Shown: positions 16,429 through 26,016, numbered from the stretch's first letter. The stretch: DNA of 64,000 nt from an uncultured Cellulomonadaceae bacterium (GCA_947495165.1 CANLXM010000001.1:868001-932000), one strand, 5' to 3'. The notes: generated by a model not told the origin, from the sequence alone. Made by a program: numbers and translations.

Positions 16429-18108
16429 TCAGGCGGTCGGCGCGCCGTCCGCGCTGCCGCCGCGGGTGCGACGACGGCGGCGGGAGCGAGCGGGGCGCTC
16501 GCCCTCGGTGCGCTCGGCAGGGCTCGCCTGCGTACCCGCAGGCGCGGCCGCGCGCTCGGGAGCGGCGTCCGGTGCCGGGCGCTCCGCGCGAGGTGCGCGC
16601 TCGCGGCGCTCGCCGCCGCGCTCGCTCCCACGGCCACCGCCGCGCTCCCCGCCGCGGCCTCCGCCGCTGCGGCCGCCACGGTCACCGTCGCGCCCGCGGT
16701 CGCCGCCGCGACCGCCACGGTCGCCGTCACGCGCAGGCTTGGCGTGGCGCTTGCCGGTCTCCCCGAGGTCCTCGAGGACCTCGGCGTCCAGGCCCTCGCG
16801 GACCTGGGCGGACTTCGGCAGACGGCCCTTGGTGCCCTCGGGGATGTCGAGGTCGGTGAACAGGTGCGGGCTCGAGGAGTATGTCTCGACGGGCTCCGGG
16901 ATCCCGAGGTCGAGGGCCTTGTTGATCAGGCCCCAGCGCGGGATGTCGTCCCAGTCGACGAACGTGACGGCCGTGCCCTTGTTGCCCGCGCGCCCGGTGC
17001 GGCCGGTGCGGTGCAGGTAGGTCTTCTCGTCCTCGGGGCACTGGTAGTTCACGACGTGCGTGACGTCGTCGACGTCGATGCCGCGGGCGGCGACGTCGGT
17101 CGCGACGAGGATGTCGACCTTGCCGTTGCGGAACGCGCGCAACGCCTGCTCGCGGGCGCCCTGCCCGAGGTCGCCGTGGATCGCGCCCGCCGCGAACCCG
17201 CGGTCGACGAGCTCGTCGGCGACCTTGGCGGCGGTCCGCTTGGTGCGGGCGAAGACGATCGTCAGGCCGCGTCCGCGCGCCTGCAGCATGCGCGCGAGCA
17301 TCTCGACCTTGTCGAGGGCGTGCGCGCGGTAGACCACCTGCTTGATGTTCTTGACCGTGTGCCCGGCATCGTCGGGGTCGTTCGCGCGGATGTGGGTCGG
17401 CTGCGTCATGTAGCGGCGGGCCATCGCGACGACCGCGCCCGGCATGGTGGCCGAGAACAGCATCGTGTGGCGCGAGGCCGGCGTCCGCGAGAGCAGCTTT
17501 TCGACGTCGGGCAGGAACCCGAGGTCGAGCATCTCGTCGGCCTCGTCGAGGACGACGCAGCGCACGCGGGACAGGTCCAGGTGGCCCTGGTTGAGCAGGT
17601 CGATCATGCGGCCCGGGGTGCCGACGACGACCTCGACGCCCGTGCGGAGGCGCTCGATCTGCGGCTCGTAGGCGCGACCGCCGTAGAGCTGGATCACGCG
17701 CACGGACCGGCGTGCGGACGCGGTCGCGAGGTCGTTGGCGACCTGGACGGCGAGCTCGCGCGTCGGCACGACCACGAGCGCTTGCGGCTTGCCGGGGGCG
17801 GGCAGCGCGTCGAAGCCGTCCTCGCCCGGGGCGACGACGCGGTGCAGCAGCGGGACGCCGAAGCCGAGCGTCTTGCCGGTTCCGGTCTTGGCCTGACCGA
17901 TGATGTCGTGCCCGCTCATGGCGACCGGGAGCGTCATCGCCTGGATCGGGAACGGGCTGGTGATGCCGGCGTCGGCCAGCGCCTCGACGATCTCCGGGCG
18001 GATGCCGAAGTCGCCGAAGGTGGGGGACTCGTGCGAGTGGATCGAGCCGTCCTGGGTGTAGGACCCAGCCTGCTCGTCGTCGCTGATGGTGGGGATCTCG
18101 GTGGTCAC
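16429..18108 (-). CDS. DEAD-box RNA helicase with RGG-rich tail
   Basis: 559-residue ATP-dependent RNA helicase, probably used in RNA remodelling during ribosome assembly, cold or decay. The Q motif region (about 30-57, FGDFGIRPEIVEALADAGI) is followed by Walker A AKTGTGKT, PTRELAVQ, the DEAD box in VLDEADEMLDLGF, SAT, TDVAARGID and HRTGRTGR. The last 100 or so residues are low-complexity Arg/Gly/Asp repeats (RGG type), typical of RNA-binding tails. The start is GTG 18108 with GAGG 6 nt upstream. The 300 nt before it contain 11-bp-phased direct repeats. Confidence 0.95.
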   Translation of the reverse strand: MTTEIPTISDDEQAGSYTQDGSIHSHESPTFGDFGIRPEIVEALADAGITSPFPIQAMTLPVAMSGHDIIGQAKTGTGKTLGFGVPLLHRVVAPGEDGFDALPAPGKPQALVVVPTRELAVQVANDLATASARRSVRVIQLYGGRAYEPQIERLRTGVEVVVGTPGRMIDLLNQGHLDLSRVRCVVLDEADEMLDLGFLPDVEKLLSRTPASRHTMLFSATMPGAVVAMARRYMTQPTHIRANDPDDAGHTVKNIKQVVYRAHALDKVEMLARMLQARGRGLTIVFARTKRTAAKVADELVDRGFAAGAIHGDLGQGAREQALRAFRNGKVDILVATDVAARGIDVDDVTHVVNYQCPEDEKTYLHRTGRTGRAGNKGTAVTFVDWDDIPRWGLINKALDLGIPEPVETYSSSPHLFTDLDIPEGTKGRLPKSAQVREGLDAEVLEDLGETGKRHAKPARDGDRGGRGGDRGRDGDRGGRSGGGRGGERGGGRGSERGGERRERAPRAERPAPDAAPERAAAPAGTQASPAERTEGERPARSRRRRRTRGGSADGAPTA

Positions 18109-18408
18109 TGTGCCTCACGGTGCTACGGGGCATGGACGCTGCTCGGGTCCTGGCTGCGCCGGGTGCGGTCTCCCGCCGGCGGTCACGGCTCGTGTCGGCG
18201 CGTCCACGCCGGGGGGCCGGAAGCCGATCGCGAAGATACGTGCTGTGGGCCTGGGCGACGACGTGCAGCGCACGTCCTGGTCCGGCCCGCGCGGTCTGGT
18301 GCAGAGTCACGTCAAAGTCATGTCATGACGACCGGGCATCCGATGTACCTCGCCATGCTAGCGGATGGCTCGCGCGGAAGGCAGGGGTCGCGCGACTATC
18401 CTGGCCGG
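18109..18408. promoter_or_regulatory. Divergent intergenic region with phased GTCAyGTCA repeats
   Basis: This 300-nt gap separates the helicase and ferritin-like genes. It contains GTCACGTCA (18306-18314) and GTCATGTCA (18317-18325), offset by exactly 11 bp, and the overlapping palindrome GTCATGTCATGAC (18317-18329). Such phasing is typical of response-regulator or dimer binding on one helix face. No gene is convincing here. Confidence 0.4.
18397..18402 (+). promoter_or_regulatory. Leaderless-type -10 box of the ferritin-like gene
   Basis: TATCCT with a 6-nt gap to ATG 18409; no ribosome-binding site intervenes. Confidence 0.55.
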
Positions 18409-19128
18409 ATGACCACTCCCACCGCGAGCACCACGGACGTCGTCGATCTGCTGGCGCTCGTCGCGCACCTCGAGGCGACCGCCTTCCTCCGGCTCGCAGG
18501 CGCCGCTGCGGCGGCCCCCGAGCCCGAGCAGCGCCTCTACCTGAGCCGGATGGCGGGAGCGACGCTCGCGCGCCAGGAACGGGTCCTCGCTGAGCTCGGG
18601 CGGCTCGACGGCAGCCAGGCTCCCGAGGCGCGGATGTTCACGTTCGACCACGTCTTCGACGACTACGAGGCTCGCACCGCGCCCAGCAGCTGGTGGGAGG
18701 AGATCATGAAGTCGTACGTGGGGCACGGCGTGGCGGAGGACTTCTGCCGGATCGTCGTCGACGCGGTCGACCCCACCACGCGATCGATCGTGTGCGAGGT
18801 GCTCGACGGTGGCTCGGCGTCGGCAGAGTCGATCGAGGTCGTGGCGACCGCGGCAGGCCAGGACGAGGTCCTGGCCGCTCGCCTCGCCCTGTGGGGGCGG
18901 CGCCTCGTCGGGGAGGCCATGAGCGTCGTGCAGTCGCTCCTCGTCGAGCACGCGTTCCTCACGCGCCTGCTGGAGGCGGCGATCGTGCGGCGCGACGGCG
19001 AGCAGGTGGCGCTGGCGGAGCCCGGGACGACGCCCGACGCCGTCCCCGAGGACCGCGCGGCGTGGCTCTTCAGCCAGCTCACGGCTGCGCACACGCGTCG
19101 CATGGAACGCCTCGGCCTCGCCGCCTGA
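18409..19128 (+). CDS. Ferritin-like (MiaE-like) fold protein
   Basis: 239-residue all-helical protein of the actinobacterial family annotated as ferritin-like or tRNA-(ms2io6A)-hydroxylase-like. It is placed by context next to a DEAD helicase, DUF3107 and AdnAB genes, and by long amphipathic helices with acidic and His residues: LVAHLEATAFLRLAGAA, YLSRMAGATLARQERVL, YVGHGVAEDFCRIVVDA, LTAAHTRRMERLGL. Whether it is an active diiron hydroxylase is doubtful; the paired ExxH motifs of true MiaE are not obvious to me. The start is ATG 18409, after a TATCCT box; the longer upstream frame is an antisense shadow of the helicase. Confidence 0.75.
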   Translation: MTTPTASTTDVVDLLALVAHLEATAFLRLAGAAAAAPEPEQRLYLSRMAGATLARQERVLAELGRLDGSQAPEARMFTFDHVFDDYEARTAPSSWWEEIMKSYVGHGVAEDFCRIVVDAVDPTTRSIVCEVLDGGSASAESIEVVATAAGQDEVLAARLALWGRRLVGEAMSVVQSLLVEHAFLTRLLEAAIVRRDGEQVALAEPGTTPDAVPEDRAAWLFSQLTAAHTRRMERLGLAA

Positions 19129-19140
19129 GCGGCGAGGCCG
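19113..19140. terminator. Hairpin whose loop carries the stop codon of the ferritin-like gene
   Basis: CGGCCTCGCCGC (19113-19124) pairs exactly with GCGGCGAGGCCG (19129-19140). The CTGA loop contains most of the stop codon (TGA 19126-19128). It probably serves as terminator towards the convergent DUF3107 gene. Confidence 0.6.
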
Positions 19141-19148
19141 GTCGTCCG

Positions 19149-19373
19149 TCAGATCGCGCCGAAGCCGACCTTGCGCTGGTCGGCGCTCGAGATCTCGACG
19201 TAGCCGATCGTCGCGGTCGGCACGATGACCTGGCGACCACGGGTGTCGGTCAGCGTGAGGACCGACTTGCCCTCGATCGCGGCGGTGACCTGGGCGGTGA
19301 GCTCGGCAGCGTCCTGCTCGGTCTCGACGACGAGCTCGCGCGGCAGGTTCTGCACGCCGATCGTGATCTCCAC
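19149..19373 (-). CDS. DUF3107 family small protein
   Basis: 74-residue cytosolic protein of unknown function conserved beside MiaE-like and AdnA genes in actinobacteria. It is a compact beta/alpha protein: VEITIGVQNLPRELVVE, TAQVTAAIEGKSVLTLTD, IVPTATIGYVEISS. The start is GTG 19373, placed by AAGGAG 5 nt upstream; longer in-frame versions lack that signal. It converges on the ferritin-like gene, with only the hairpin between. Confidence 0.8.
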   Translation of the reverse strand: MEITIGVQNLPRELVVETEQDAAELTAQVTAAIEGKSVLTLTDTRGRQVIVPTATIGYVEISSADQRKVGFGAI

Positions 19374-19496
19374 GGTGACTCCTTCTGTGGTGCGGTGCCG
19401 CCGGCGGGATGCACGGCGCAGACCCAGAATCGCACCTTCGGGCGGCACGTGCCGCACGCAGGTCCTCGTGTCAGACACTCGTGATGGGATCGGGAC

Positions 19497-22400
19497 GTGC
19501 TCGACGGACGACGACCAGACCTGCACGACCGCTCTGACCGGTCGGAGTCAGCCCTGCCGCAGGACGCGGTCCGGCTGCGTGGCCGTGGTGCCCACGAGGA
19601 GCCCGTCCTCCTGGACGCTGCCCAGCTCGCGGCCGTGCGTGCCGCGCACACGGAGGCGGTCACCCTCGTCGTCGGCGCGCCCGGCTCGGGCAAGACGACG
19701 ACCGCCCTGCACGTCGCGCTCGACGCGATCAGTCCCGCGGACGGCGGCGGCGGGCTCGACCCGGCGCGGGTGCTCGTGCTCAGCGCGACGCGTCGGGGCG
19801 CCAGCCAGGTCCGCGACCGGCTCTCGCTGCTCGCGGGGCGCACCGTGGGCCAGCCGATGGTGCGCACGGTCGCCGCGCTGGCCTTCGCCGTGCTCACGCG
19901 CCGCGCCGCCGCCCTCGGTCTGCCTGCCCCCACGCTGATCTCGGGCCCTGAGCAGGACCAGCTGCTCGCCGAGCTCCTGGCGGGGCACCTGGACGCGGAC
20001 GGCACGCCGCTGCGCCTGCCGGAGGGCTTCCCTCAGGAGGCGCTCGCGACCCGGGCGTTCCGGGACGAGCTGCGCGACGTCCTCATGCGCGCAGCGGAGC
20101 GCGGTATCGACCCCGTCGGGCTCGACGAGCTGGGGCGGACGCACGGCCGGCCGGAGTGGCAGCTGTGCGCGCGGCTGTACGAGGAGTACCTGGACGTCAC
20201 CCAGCTGCGTCTGGCCACGCCGGACCTCGGGCCGCGCTACGACCCGGCAGCCGTGGTGCACGAGGCCACGGAGGCGCTGCTCGCCTGGCGGGAGGAGGTC
20301 GACACCGAGACCCCGTCGTGGGACCTGGTCGTGGTGGACGACTACCACGAGGCGACCGAGGCCACCGCCCGGCTGCTGCGGCTCCTCAAGGACTCGGGGG
20401 CGCGGCTCGTGCTGCTCGGAGACCCGGACGCGGCGGTCCAGGGCTTCCGCGGCGCGGTGCCGGCCCTCATGGGGAGCGCTGCGGCGCCGTCGAGCCCTGC
20501 CTTCGCTGACCTCGGTGCCCATGTCGTGGTGCTCACCGGCGTCTGGCGCCACGGACGCCCCGTGCGCGAGGTCGTGCAGCGTGCGGCGCAGGTGGTCGGC
20601 GCGGCCGGGCACGTGGCGCACCGTCGTGCGGCTGCGGTCGAGCCTGCCGGTCCGGCGGGGCACGGCTCGCACGTCGACGTCGCCGTGCTGCCGGGCGTCG
20701 CAGCCGAGCACGCCTACATCGCGCACGCGATCCGGTCGTGGCACCTCGACGAGGGCGTGCCGTGGGACCAGGTCGCCGTCGTCGCGCGGTCGGGCAGCGA
20801 GGTCGCCGCGCTGCGCCGGGCGCTCGCGGCCGCGTCGGTTCCCGTGAGCGTGCTGGGGTCCCAGGGTGCCCTGCGTGACGAGCCCGCCGTCCAGCCGCTC
20901 CTGCACGCGATGCGCGTGGTCGTGCACGGCCTCGAGCCCGAGTCCGCCGCCGCCCTCCTGCTCTCGTCGCTCGGCGGGCTCGACGCGGTCGCGCTGCGCC
21001 GGCTGCGGCGCGCCGTCCGGACCGAGGAGCTCGCCGGAGGAGGCGGCCGCAGCTCGGACGCCCTGATCGTCGAGGTGCTCCAGGACCCGGCGCACGCGGA
21101 GCAGCTGCCCAGCGGGGTGCGCCGCAACGTCGTCGCCCTGGCCCGGGTGCTCGCGGCCGGGCGGGCCGCAGCCGTGGCGCCCGGCGCGACCGCGCAGACG
21201 GTGCTCTGGGCGCTCTGGGACACCGCCGGCCTCGCGGACCGATGGCGCGCGGCGGCGCTGGCCGGGGGTGCGGGCGGTGCCCGGGCGGACCGCGACCTCG
21301 ACGCGGTCCTGGCGCTGTTCAAGGCGGCGGAGCGGTTCGTCGAGCGCACCCCGCACGCCGGACCGGGCGCGTTCGCCGAGTACGTCAGCGCGCAGGAGCT
21401 CCCGGCTGACTCGCTCGCGGCCCAGGGCGGGCCGGAGTCCGCGGTCAGCGTCCTGACCCCGGCGGGGGCCGCGGGTGGCGAGTGGGAGGCCGTCGTCGTC
21501 GCAGGGGTCCAGGAGGGAGTCTGGCCCGACCTCCGCCTCCGGGACTCGCTGCTCGGGGCGCAAGGGCTCGTCGACGTGGCCGCGGCCCGGGGCGTCGCCG
21601 GGCACGTGGACGCCCGGCGCGCGGTGCTGCACGACGAGGTGCGCTCGTTCCTCGTCGCTGTGTCCCGCGCGCGGCGTCGGCTGCTCGTGACGGCCGTCGA
21701 GGACGTGGAGACCATCCCGTCGGCGCTCGTCGACCTGGTGGAGCCGCCGGCGGACGAGGGCCCGGACCACCGCCGCCGGGACGTCCCGGTGCCGCTCGAC
21801 CTGCGAGGACTCGTGCAGACCACGCGCAGCCGGCTCCTCGAGGCGCTCGGCACCGGGGACGGGCGGGGGGCTGACGCGCTCGCGCACCTGCTGGCCGCGC
21901 TCGCCGAGGCCGGTGTGCGCCCCGCCGACCCGCGCCGCTGGTACGGCGTCGCGCCGGTCTCGAGCGAGGCCCCGCTGTGGGGCCCGGACCAGCGGTTGCG
22001 GGTGTCCCCGTCCAAGGTCGACGCCGTGACGCGGTGCCCGTTGCGGTGGGCGCTCGAGGCCGCCGGCGGCTCCGGGGCCGAGGCCCTCACCCAGTCGCTC
22101 GGCACGCTGATCCATGCCGTCGCCGAGGACCTCCCGGCGGGCACGCGTCAGGAGCTGCACGCGCGCCTCGCCCAGCGCTGGGGTGAGCTCGGCCTGCGCC
22201 CCGGGACGGTCGACATGCTCACACGCCGGCGGGCCGAAGCCATGATCGACCGGCTGGCCGCGCACGTGGCCGCCGCGGGCGAGGTCGTCGGTGTCGAGAC
22301 CGAGTTCCGCGCGGAGGTCGGACGCGCCGTCCTCACCGGGACGGTGGATCGGCTGGTCCGCGTCGGGGATGCCGTGCGCATCGAGGACCTGAAGACGGGC

Positions 22401-22733
22401 GGCGCGATCTCGAAGGACGAGGCCCGGCACAACGCGCAGCTGGGCGCCTACCAGGTCGCGCTCGCCGAGGGCGCCTTCGGGGACGTCCCCAGCGCCGGGG
22501 CCGCGCTCGTCTACGTCGGAGGGACCACGAAGGGACCGGTCGAGCGCCACCAGGAGCCGCTCGCGACGGCGGACGACCCGCGCTGGGCCCACGACCTCGT
22601 CGTCGGCGCAGCCGACCTCATGGCGCAGGCGGCGTTCACCGCGCGCACCAACCCCGCGTGCGACTTCTGTCCCGTCCGCCGCAGCTGCCCCGTCCAGCCC
22701 GAAGGTCGCCACGTCACGGAGCCGCGCGCATGA
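19497..22733 (+). CDS. AdnA-like UvrD-family helicase-nuclease with Fe-S nuclease domain
   Basis: 1078-residue first subunit of an AdnAB-type motor-nuclease that would resect double-strand breaks. The superfamily 1 motor has Walker A VVGAPGSGKTTT (about 58-69) and a Walker B of VVDDYHEATE (about 277-286), where the usual DEYQ reads DDYH. The C-terminal RecB-type nuclease domain (about 830-1070) has RIEDLKTGG with catalytic Asp and Lys, and cysteines in VTRCPLRW and C-X2-C-X5-C (CDFCPVRRSC) that match the Fe-S clasp of AddB-type nucleases. The frame starts at GTG 19497 with TGGGAT 6 nt before it. It ends in an ATGA overlap with the second subunit. The subunit name rests on gene order and length. 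Confidence 0.82.
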   Translation: MLDGRRPDLHDRSDRSESALPQDAVRLRGRGAHEEPVLLDAAQLAAVRAAHTEAVTLVVGAPGSGKTTTALHVALDAISPADGGGGLDPARVLVLSATRRGASQVRDRLSLLAGRTVGQPMVRTVAALAFAVLTRRAAALGLPAPTLISGPEQDQLLAELLAGHLDADGTPLRLPEGFPQEALATRAFRDELRDVLMRAAERGIDPVGLDELGRTHGRPEWQLCARLYEEYLDVTQLRLATPDLGPRYDPAAVVHEATEALLAWREEVDTETPSWDLVVVDDYHEATEATARLLRLLKDSGARLVLLGDPDAAVQGFRGAVPALMGSAAAPSSPAFADLGAHVVVLTGVWRHGRPVREVVQRAAQVVGAAGHVAHRRAAAVEPAGPAGHGSHVDVAVLPGVAAEHAYIAHAIRSWHLDEGVPWDQVAVVARSGSEVAALRRALAAASVPVSVLGSQGALRDEPAVQPLLHAMRVVVHGLEPESAAALLLSSLGGLDAVALRRLRRAVRTEELAGGGGRSSDALIVEVLQDPAHAEQLPSGVRRNVVALARVLAAGRAAAVAPGATAQTVLWALWDTAGLADRWRAAALAGGAGGARADRDLDAVLALFKAAERFVERTPHAGPGAFAEYVSAQELPADSLAAQGGPESAVSVLTPAGAAGGEWEAVVVAGVQEGVWPDLRLRDSLLGAQGLVDVAAARGVAGHVDARRAVLHDEVRSFLVAVSRARRRLLVTAVEDVETIPSALVDLVEPPADEGPDHRRRDVPVPLDLRGLVQTTRSRLLEALGTGDGRGADALAHLLAALAEAGVRPADPRRWYGVAPVSSEAPLWGPDQRLRVSPSKVDAVTRCPLRWALEAAGGSGAEALTQSLGTLIHAVAEDLPAGTRQELHARLAQRWGELGLRPGTVDMLTRRRAEAMIDRLAAHVAAAGEVVGVETEFRAEVGRAVLTGTVDRLVRVGDAVRIEDLKTGGAISKDEARHNAQLGAYQVALAEGAFGDVPSAGAALVYVGGTTKGPVERHQEPLATADDPRWAHDLVVGAADLMAQAAFTARTNPACDFCPVRRSCPVQPEGRHVTEPRA

Positions 22734-25700
22734 CCCGGTACACGCCCCACGAGATCGCCGCCCTGCTCGGGCTGCCCGCGCCGACCGCCGAGCAGGCGGC
22801 CGTGATCGAGGCCCCGCTCGAGCCCGTCCTCGTCGTGGCCGGCGCGGGCTCGGGCAAGACCGAGACGATGTCCGCGCGCGTCGTCTACCTCGTGGCCAAC
22901 GGGCTCGTCGAGCCGGACGAGATCCTCGGTCTCACGTTCACCCGCAAGGCTGCCGGCGAGCTGGCTGAGCGCATCCGCCGCCGGCTGCGCACGCTCGCGG
23001 CGAGGCTGCGGGCGGACGGCGTCGTGCACAGCCTCGAGGAGGGCGTCCTCGAAGCCATGCGCCGCCCGACCGTCTCGACGTACAACTCCTACGCCGCGGG
23101 CCTGGTCAAGGAGCACGCCCTGCGCCTGGGCATCGAGCCGTCCGCCCGCCTGCTCGGGGAGGCCAGCGGGTGGCAGCTCGCGCACGAGGTCGTGGAGAGC
23201 TGGACGGGTGAGCTGCAGACCAGCGCTGCGCTGTCGACGATCGTCAACGCGGTCCGCGAGCTCTCCGGCGCGCTCAGCGAGCACCTGCTGACCCCGGCGG
23301 AGGCCCGTGCTCAGATGCAGCAGATCGTCGACGCGATCGAGGCGACGCCCGCGGGCAACGGCCGCTCGGAGCATCTCGCCCCGGTCAAGACGTTGCTGGG
23401 CCTCATGCGGGAGCGGATCGAGCTCGTGGACCTCGTCGAGGAGCTCGCGCGCCGCAAGCGTGTGAGCGAGGCGCTCGACTTCGGCGACCAGGTCGCCCTC
23501 GGGGCGCGCCTCGCCGAGGAGTTCGGTGCCGTGGGCGAGCTCGAGCGCGCGCGGTACCGCGTGGTGCTCCTCGACGAGTACCAGGACACCTCGTTCGCGC
23601 AGGCCCGGATGCTCGGTGCCCTGTTCGGCGGCGGCCACGCCGTGACCGCCGTCGGGGACCCGAACCAGTCGATCTACGGCTGGCGCGGGGCGAGCGCGTC
23701 CGGCCTCTCCCGCTTCGCGGAGCAGTTCGACGCCGTCGGACGCGTGCACCACCGCGCACTGAGCACCTCCTGGCGCAACGACGTGGCGATCCTCGACGCC
23801 TCGAACGCCGTGGCGCGACCGCTGCGCGAGCGCCAGGTGGGGATCGACGTCGCGGCGCTGGCTCCCCGGCCCGGCGCGGGGCCAGGAGCGGTGTCCGCGG
23901 TGTACGCGCCCACGCTCGCCGACGAGGCCTCAGCGGTCGCCGACTTCGTGCAGGCGCACTGGCAGCCGGCCGCGCCCGGCCGGACGCCCCGGACCGCCGC
24001 CGTCCTGTGCCGGGCCCGCAAGCAGTTCGTCGACCTCGAGATCGAGCTGCGCCGCCGCGGGATCCCGGTCGAGGTCGTGGGCCTCGGCGGACTGCTCGAC
24101 ACCCCGGAGGTCGTCGATCTCGTCGCGTTCTGCGAGGTCGTCCACGACCCCGCCCGGGGCGACTCCCTGATGCGGCTGCTGACCGGCCCCTGGCTCAACC
24201 TCGGTGCCGCCGACACCTTCGCGGTCGCCGACCGCATGCGGGAGCTCGCGCGGGCCAACCGGTCCACGCAAGGGCGCCGGGGTGATCCCGCGGCGGACGA
24301 CTCCCACGTCGACGGCGTCGTTCCCGAGGCCGACATCGTCGACTCGCACTCGATCGTCGACGTGCTCGACGAGCTGCCGACGCCCGGGTGGCGCAGCGTC
24401 GAGGGACGCGAGCTCACCGCGGAGGCCCGCGAGCGGCTCACCCGGCTCGCGGACGTCCTCGCGCACGTCCGTGCACGCACGTACCTCTCGGTCCCGGAGA
24501 TCGTCGGGGAGGCCGAGCAGGCGCTCGGGCTCGACGTCGAGGTCGCGCTCGCCGGCGGGCACGGCCGCGGTCGCGCCGCGCTCGACGCGTTCCGGGACAT
24601 CGCCGTGCGGTTCGTCGACGGGGCCCCCGTCCCGACCCTGGGCGCGTTCCTCGCGTGGCTCGACGCCGCGCGGCGGGAGGAGCGCGGGCTCGACCAGCCG
24701 CTCCGTGAGCCCGACCCCCACGCGGTGCAGATCATCACCGTGCACGCGGCCAAGGGGCTCGAGTGGGACGTCGTCGCTGTCCCCGGGCTGTCCGACGGCA
24801 CCTTCCCCTCGCTGCGCACCACCGGCGACGGCTACCCCCGAGACTCCGCGTGGCTCGCCGGCCTCGGCACGCTCCCGTACCCGCTGCGCGGCGACGCCGC
24901 GGACCTCCCCGAGCTCCGCTACGCCGGGGCGAGCGACCCCAAGGACCTCGACGCACGGCGCAAGGATTTCCTCTTGGTCGCCGGCGACCACCAGCTGGCC
25001 GAGGAGCGTCGCCTCGCGTACGTCGCGCTCACCCGCGCCCGGTCCCATCTCCTCCTCGCCGGCTCCTGGTTCCGCACCGGCGCCAAGGCCGTCCCCCCGT
25101 CACCCTTCCTCACCGAGCTGGTCGAGGCCGGCCTCGTGTCCGGCGACGCCCTCAGCGGGGAGCCTGACGACGACGCGGTCAACCCGCGCCTCGCGCAGGA
25201 GGAGACCGCGACCTGGCCCGCGCAGGCGCCCGTCGGCGTGGACCTGCGCCGTGACGCGGCGCAGCTCGTCGCGGGCGCCGTGCCCGCGGGCTGGGAGGAC
25301 CTCACGGCCGGTCCCGCGAGCGACCTCGCGCGTACCGCGCTGCGTCTCCTCGACGAGCGGGACGAGCGGCGCCGACCGCGGCGCGAGGTGGCGCTGCCGG
25401 CGCACCTGTCAGCGTCCTCGATGGTCCGCCTCGCCAAGGACCGCGCCGCATACGCGCGAGACCTGCGCCGGCCCGTGCCGCAGGAGCCGTCCGTGCACGC
25501 CCGCCGCGGCACGTCGTTCCACGCCTGGGTCGAGCAGTTCTACGGCGCTCCCGTGCTGCTCGACCTCGACGACCTGAGTGGGGCGGACGACGCCGAGGCC
25601 GACCCCGACCTCGAGGCGCTCAAGGAGGCCTTCCTCGCGAGCGAGTGGGCCGGGCTCGAACCAATCGCCGTGGAGGTCGATGTCGAGACGCCGATCGCAG

Positions 25701-25996
25701 GAGTCATGACGCGTTCCCGCATCGACGCGGTGTTCGCCGACCCGCAGCGGCCCGGAGGCGTCGTCGTCGTCGACTGGAAGACCGGCAAGGTCCCGACCGA
25801 CGCCGCGACCGCCCGTGCGCGGGAGGTGCAGCTCGCCGTGTACCGGCTAGCCTGGGCGCGCTGGAAGCGCATGCCCCTCGAGGACGTTGACGCCGCGTTC
25901 TGCTACGTCGGCAGCGGGACGACCGTCCGGCCCGAGGCCGTCGCCTCCGCCGACGAGCTCGAGAGCCTCGTGCTGGGTGACCTGAACCCGGAGTGA
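22730..25996 (+). CDS. AdnB-like UvrD/RecB-family helicase-nuclease
   Basis: 1088-residue partner of the preceding gene, with an intact motor: Walker A VVAGAGSGKTET (about 35-46), FTRKAAGELAERI, LLDEYQDTSFAQ (about 279-290), VGDPNQSIYGWRGA, TVHAAKGLEWD and AYVALTRARSHLLLAGS. The C-terminal nuclease (about 920-1088) has RRGTSFHAWVE and VVVVDWKTGKVP with the catalytic Asp and Lys; no Fe-S cysteine set is present, unlike its neighbour. ATG 22730 overlaps the previous stop, so the in-frame extension upstream is ignored. The pair would load onto DNA ends as a heterodimer. It converges on a phosphotransferase with a 20-nt gap. Confidence 0.88.
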   Translation: MTRYTPHEIAALLGLPAPTAEQAAVIEAPLEPVLVVAGAGSGKTETMSARVVYLVANGLVEPDEILGLTFTRKAAGELAERIRRRLRTLAARLRADGVVHSLEEGVLEAMRRPTVSTYNSYAAGLVKEHALRLGIEPSARLLGEASGWQLAHEVVESWTGELQTSAALSTIVNAVRELSGALSEHLLTPAEARAQMQQIVDAIEATPAGNGRSEHLAPVKTLLGLMRERIELVDLVEELARRKRVSEALDFGDQVALGARLAEEFGAVGELERARYRVVLLDEYQDTSFAQARMLGALFGGGHAVTAVGDPNQSIYGWRGASASGLSRFAEQFDAVGRVHHRALSTSWRNDVAILDASNAVARPLRERQVGIDVAALAPRPGAGPGAVSAVYAPTLADEASAVADFVQAHWQPAAPGRTPRTAAVLCRARKQFVDLEIELRRRGIPVEVVGLGGLLDTPEVVDLVAFCEVVHDPARGDSLMRLLTGPWLNLGAADTFAVADRMRELARANRSTQGRRGDPAADDSHVDGVVPEADIVDSHSIVDVLDELPTPGWRSVEGRELTAEARERLTRLADVLAHVRARTYLSVPEIVGEAEQALGLDVEVALAGGHGRGRAALDAFRDIAVRFVDGAPVPTLGAFLAWLDAARREERGLDQPLREPDPHAVQIITVHAAKGLEWDVVAVPGLSDGTFPSLRTTGDGYPRDSAWLAGLGTLPYPLRGDAADLPELRYAGASDPKDLDARRKDFLLVAGDHQLAEERRLAYVALTRARSHLLLAGSWFRTGAKAVPPSPFLTELVEAGLVSGDALSGEPDDDAVNPRLAQEETATWPAQAPVGVDLRRDAAQLVAGAVPAGWEDLTAGPASDLARTALRLLDERDERRRPRREVALPAHLSASSMVRLAKDRAAYARDLRRPVPQEPSVHARRGTSFHAWVEQFYGAPVLLDLDDLSGADDAEADPDLEALKEAFLASEWAGLEPIAVEVDVETPIAGVMTRSRIDAVFADPQRPGGVVVVDWKTGKVPTDAATARAREVQLAVYRLAWARWKRMPLEDVDAAFCYVGSGTTVRPEAVASADELESLVLGDLNPE

Positions 25997-26016
25997 CCTC
26001 GGCGTGCCCGGTGGGG

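Noticed and set aside
16560-16740. Low-complexity GC-rich repeats as a possible recombination site
   Set aside because: They encode the RGG-rich tail of the helicase in frame and need no other explanation.
16270-18408. In-frame N-terminal extension of the ferritin-like protein
   Set aside because: It is the antisense of the DEAD-box helicase; a TATCCT box and ATG 18409 give a proper start at the family length.
19548-22712. A 1054-codon open frame opposite the AdnA-like gene
   Set aside because: Same shadow composition and no start signal; the plus strand has full helicase and nuclease motifs.
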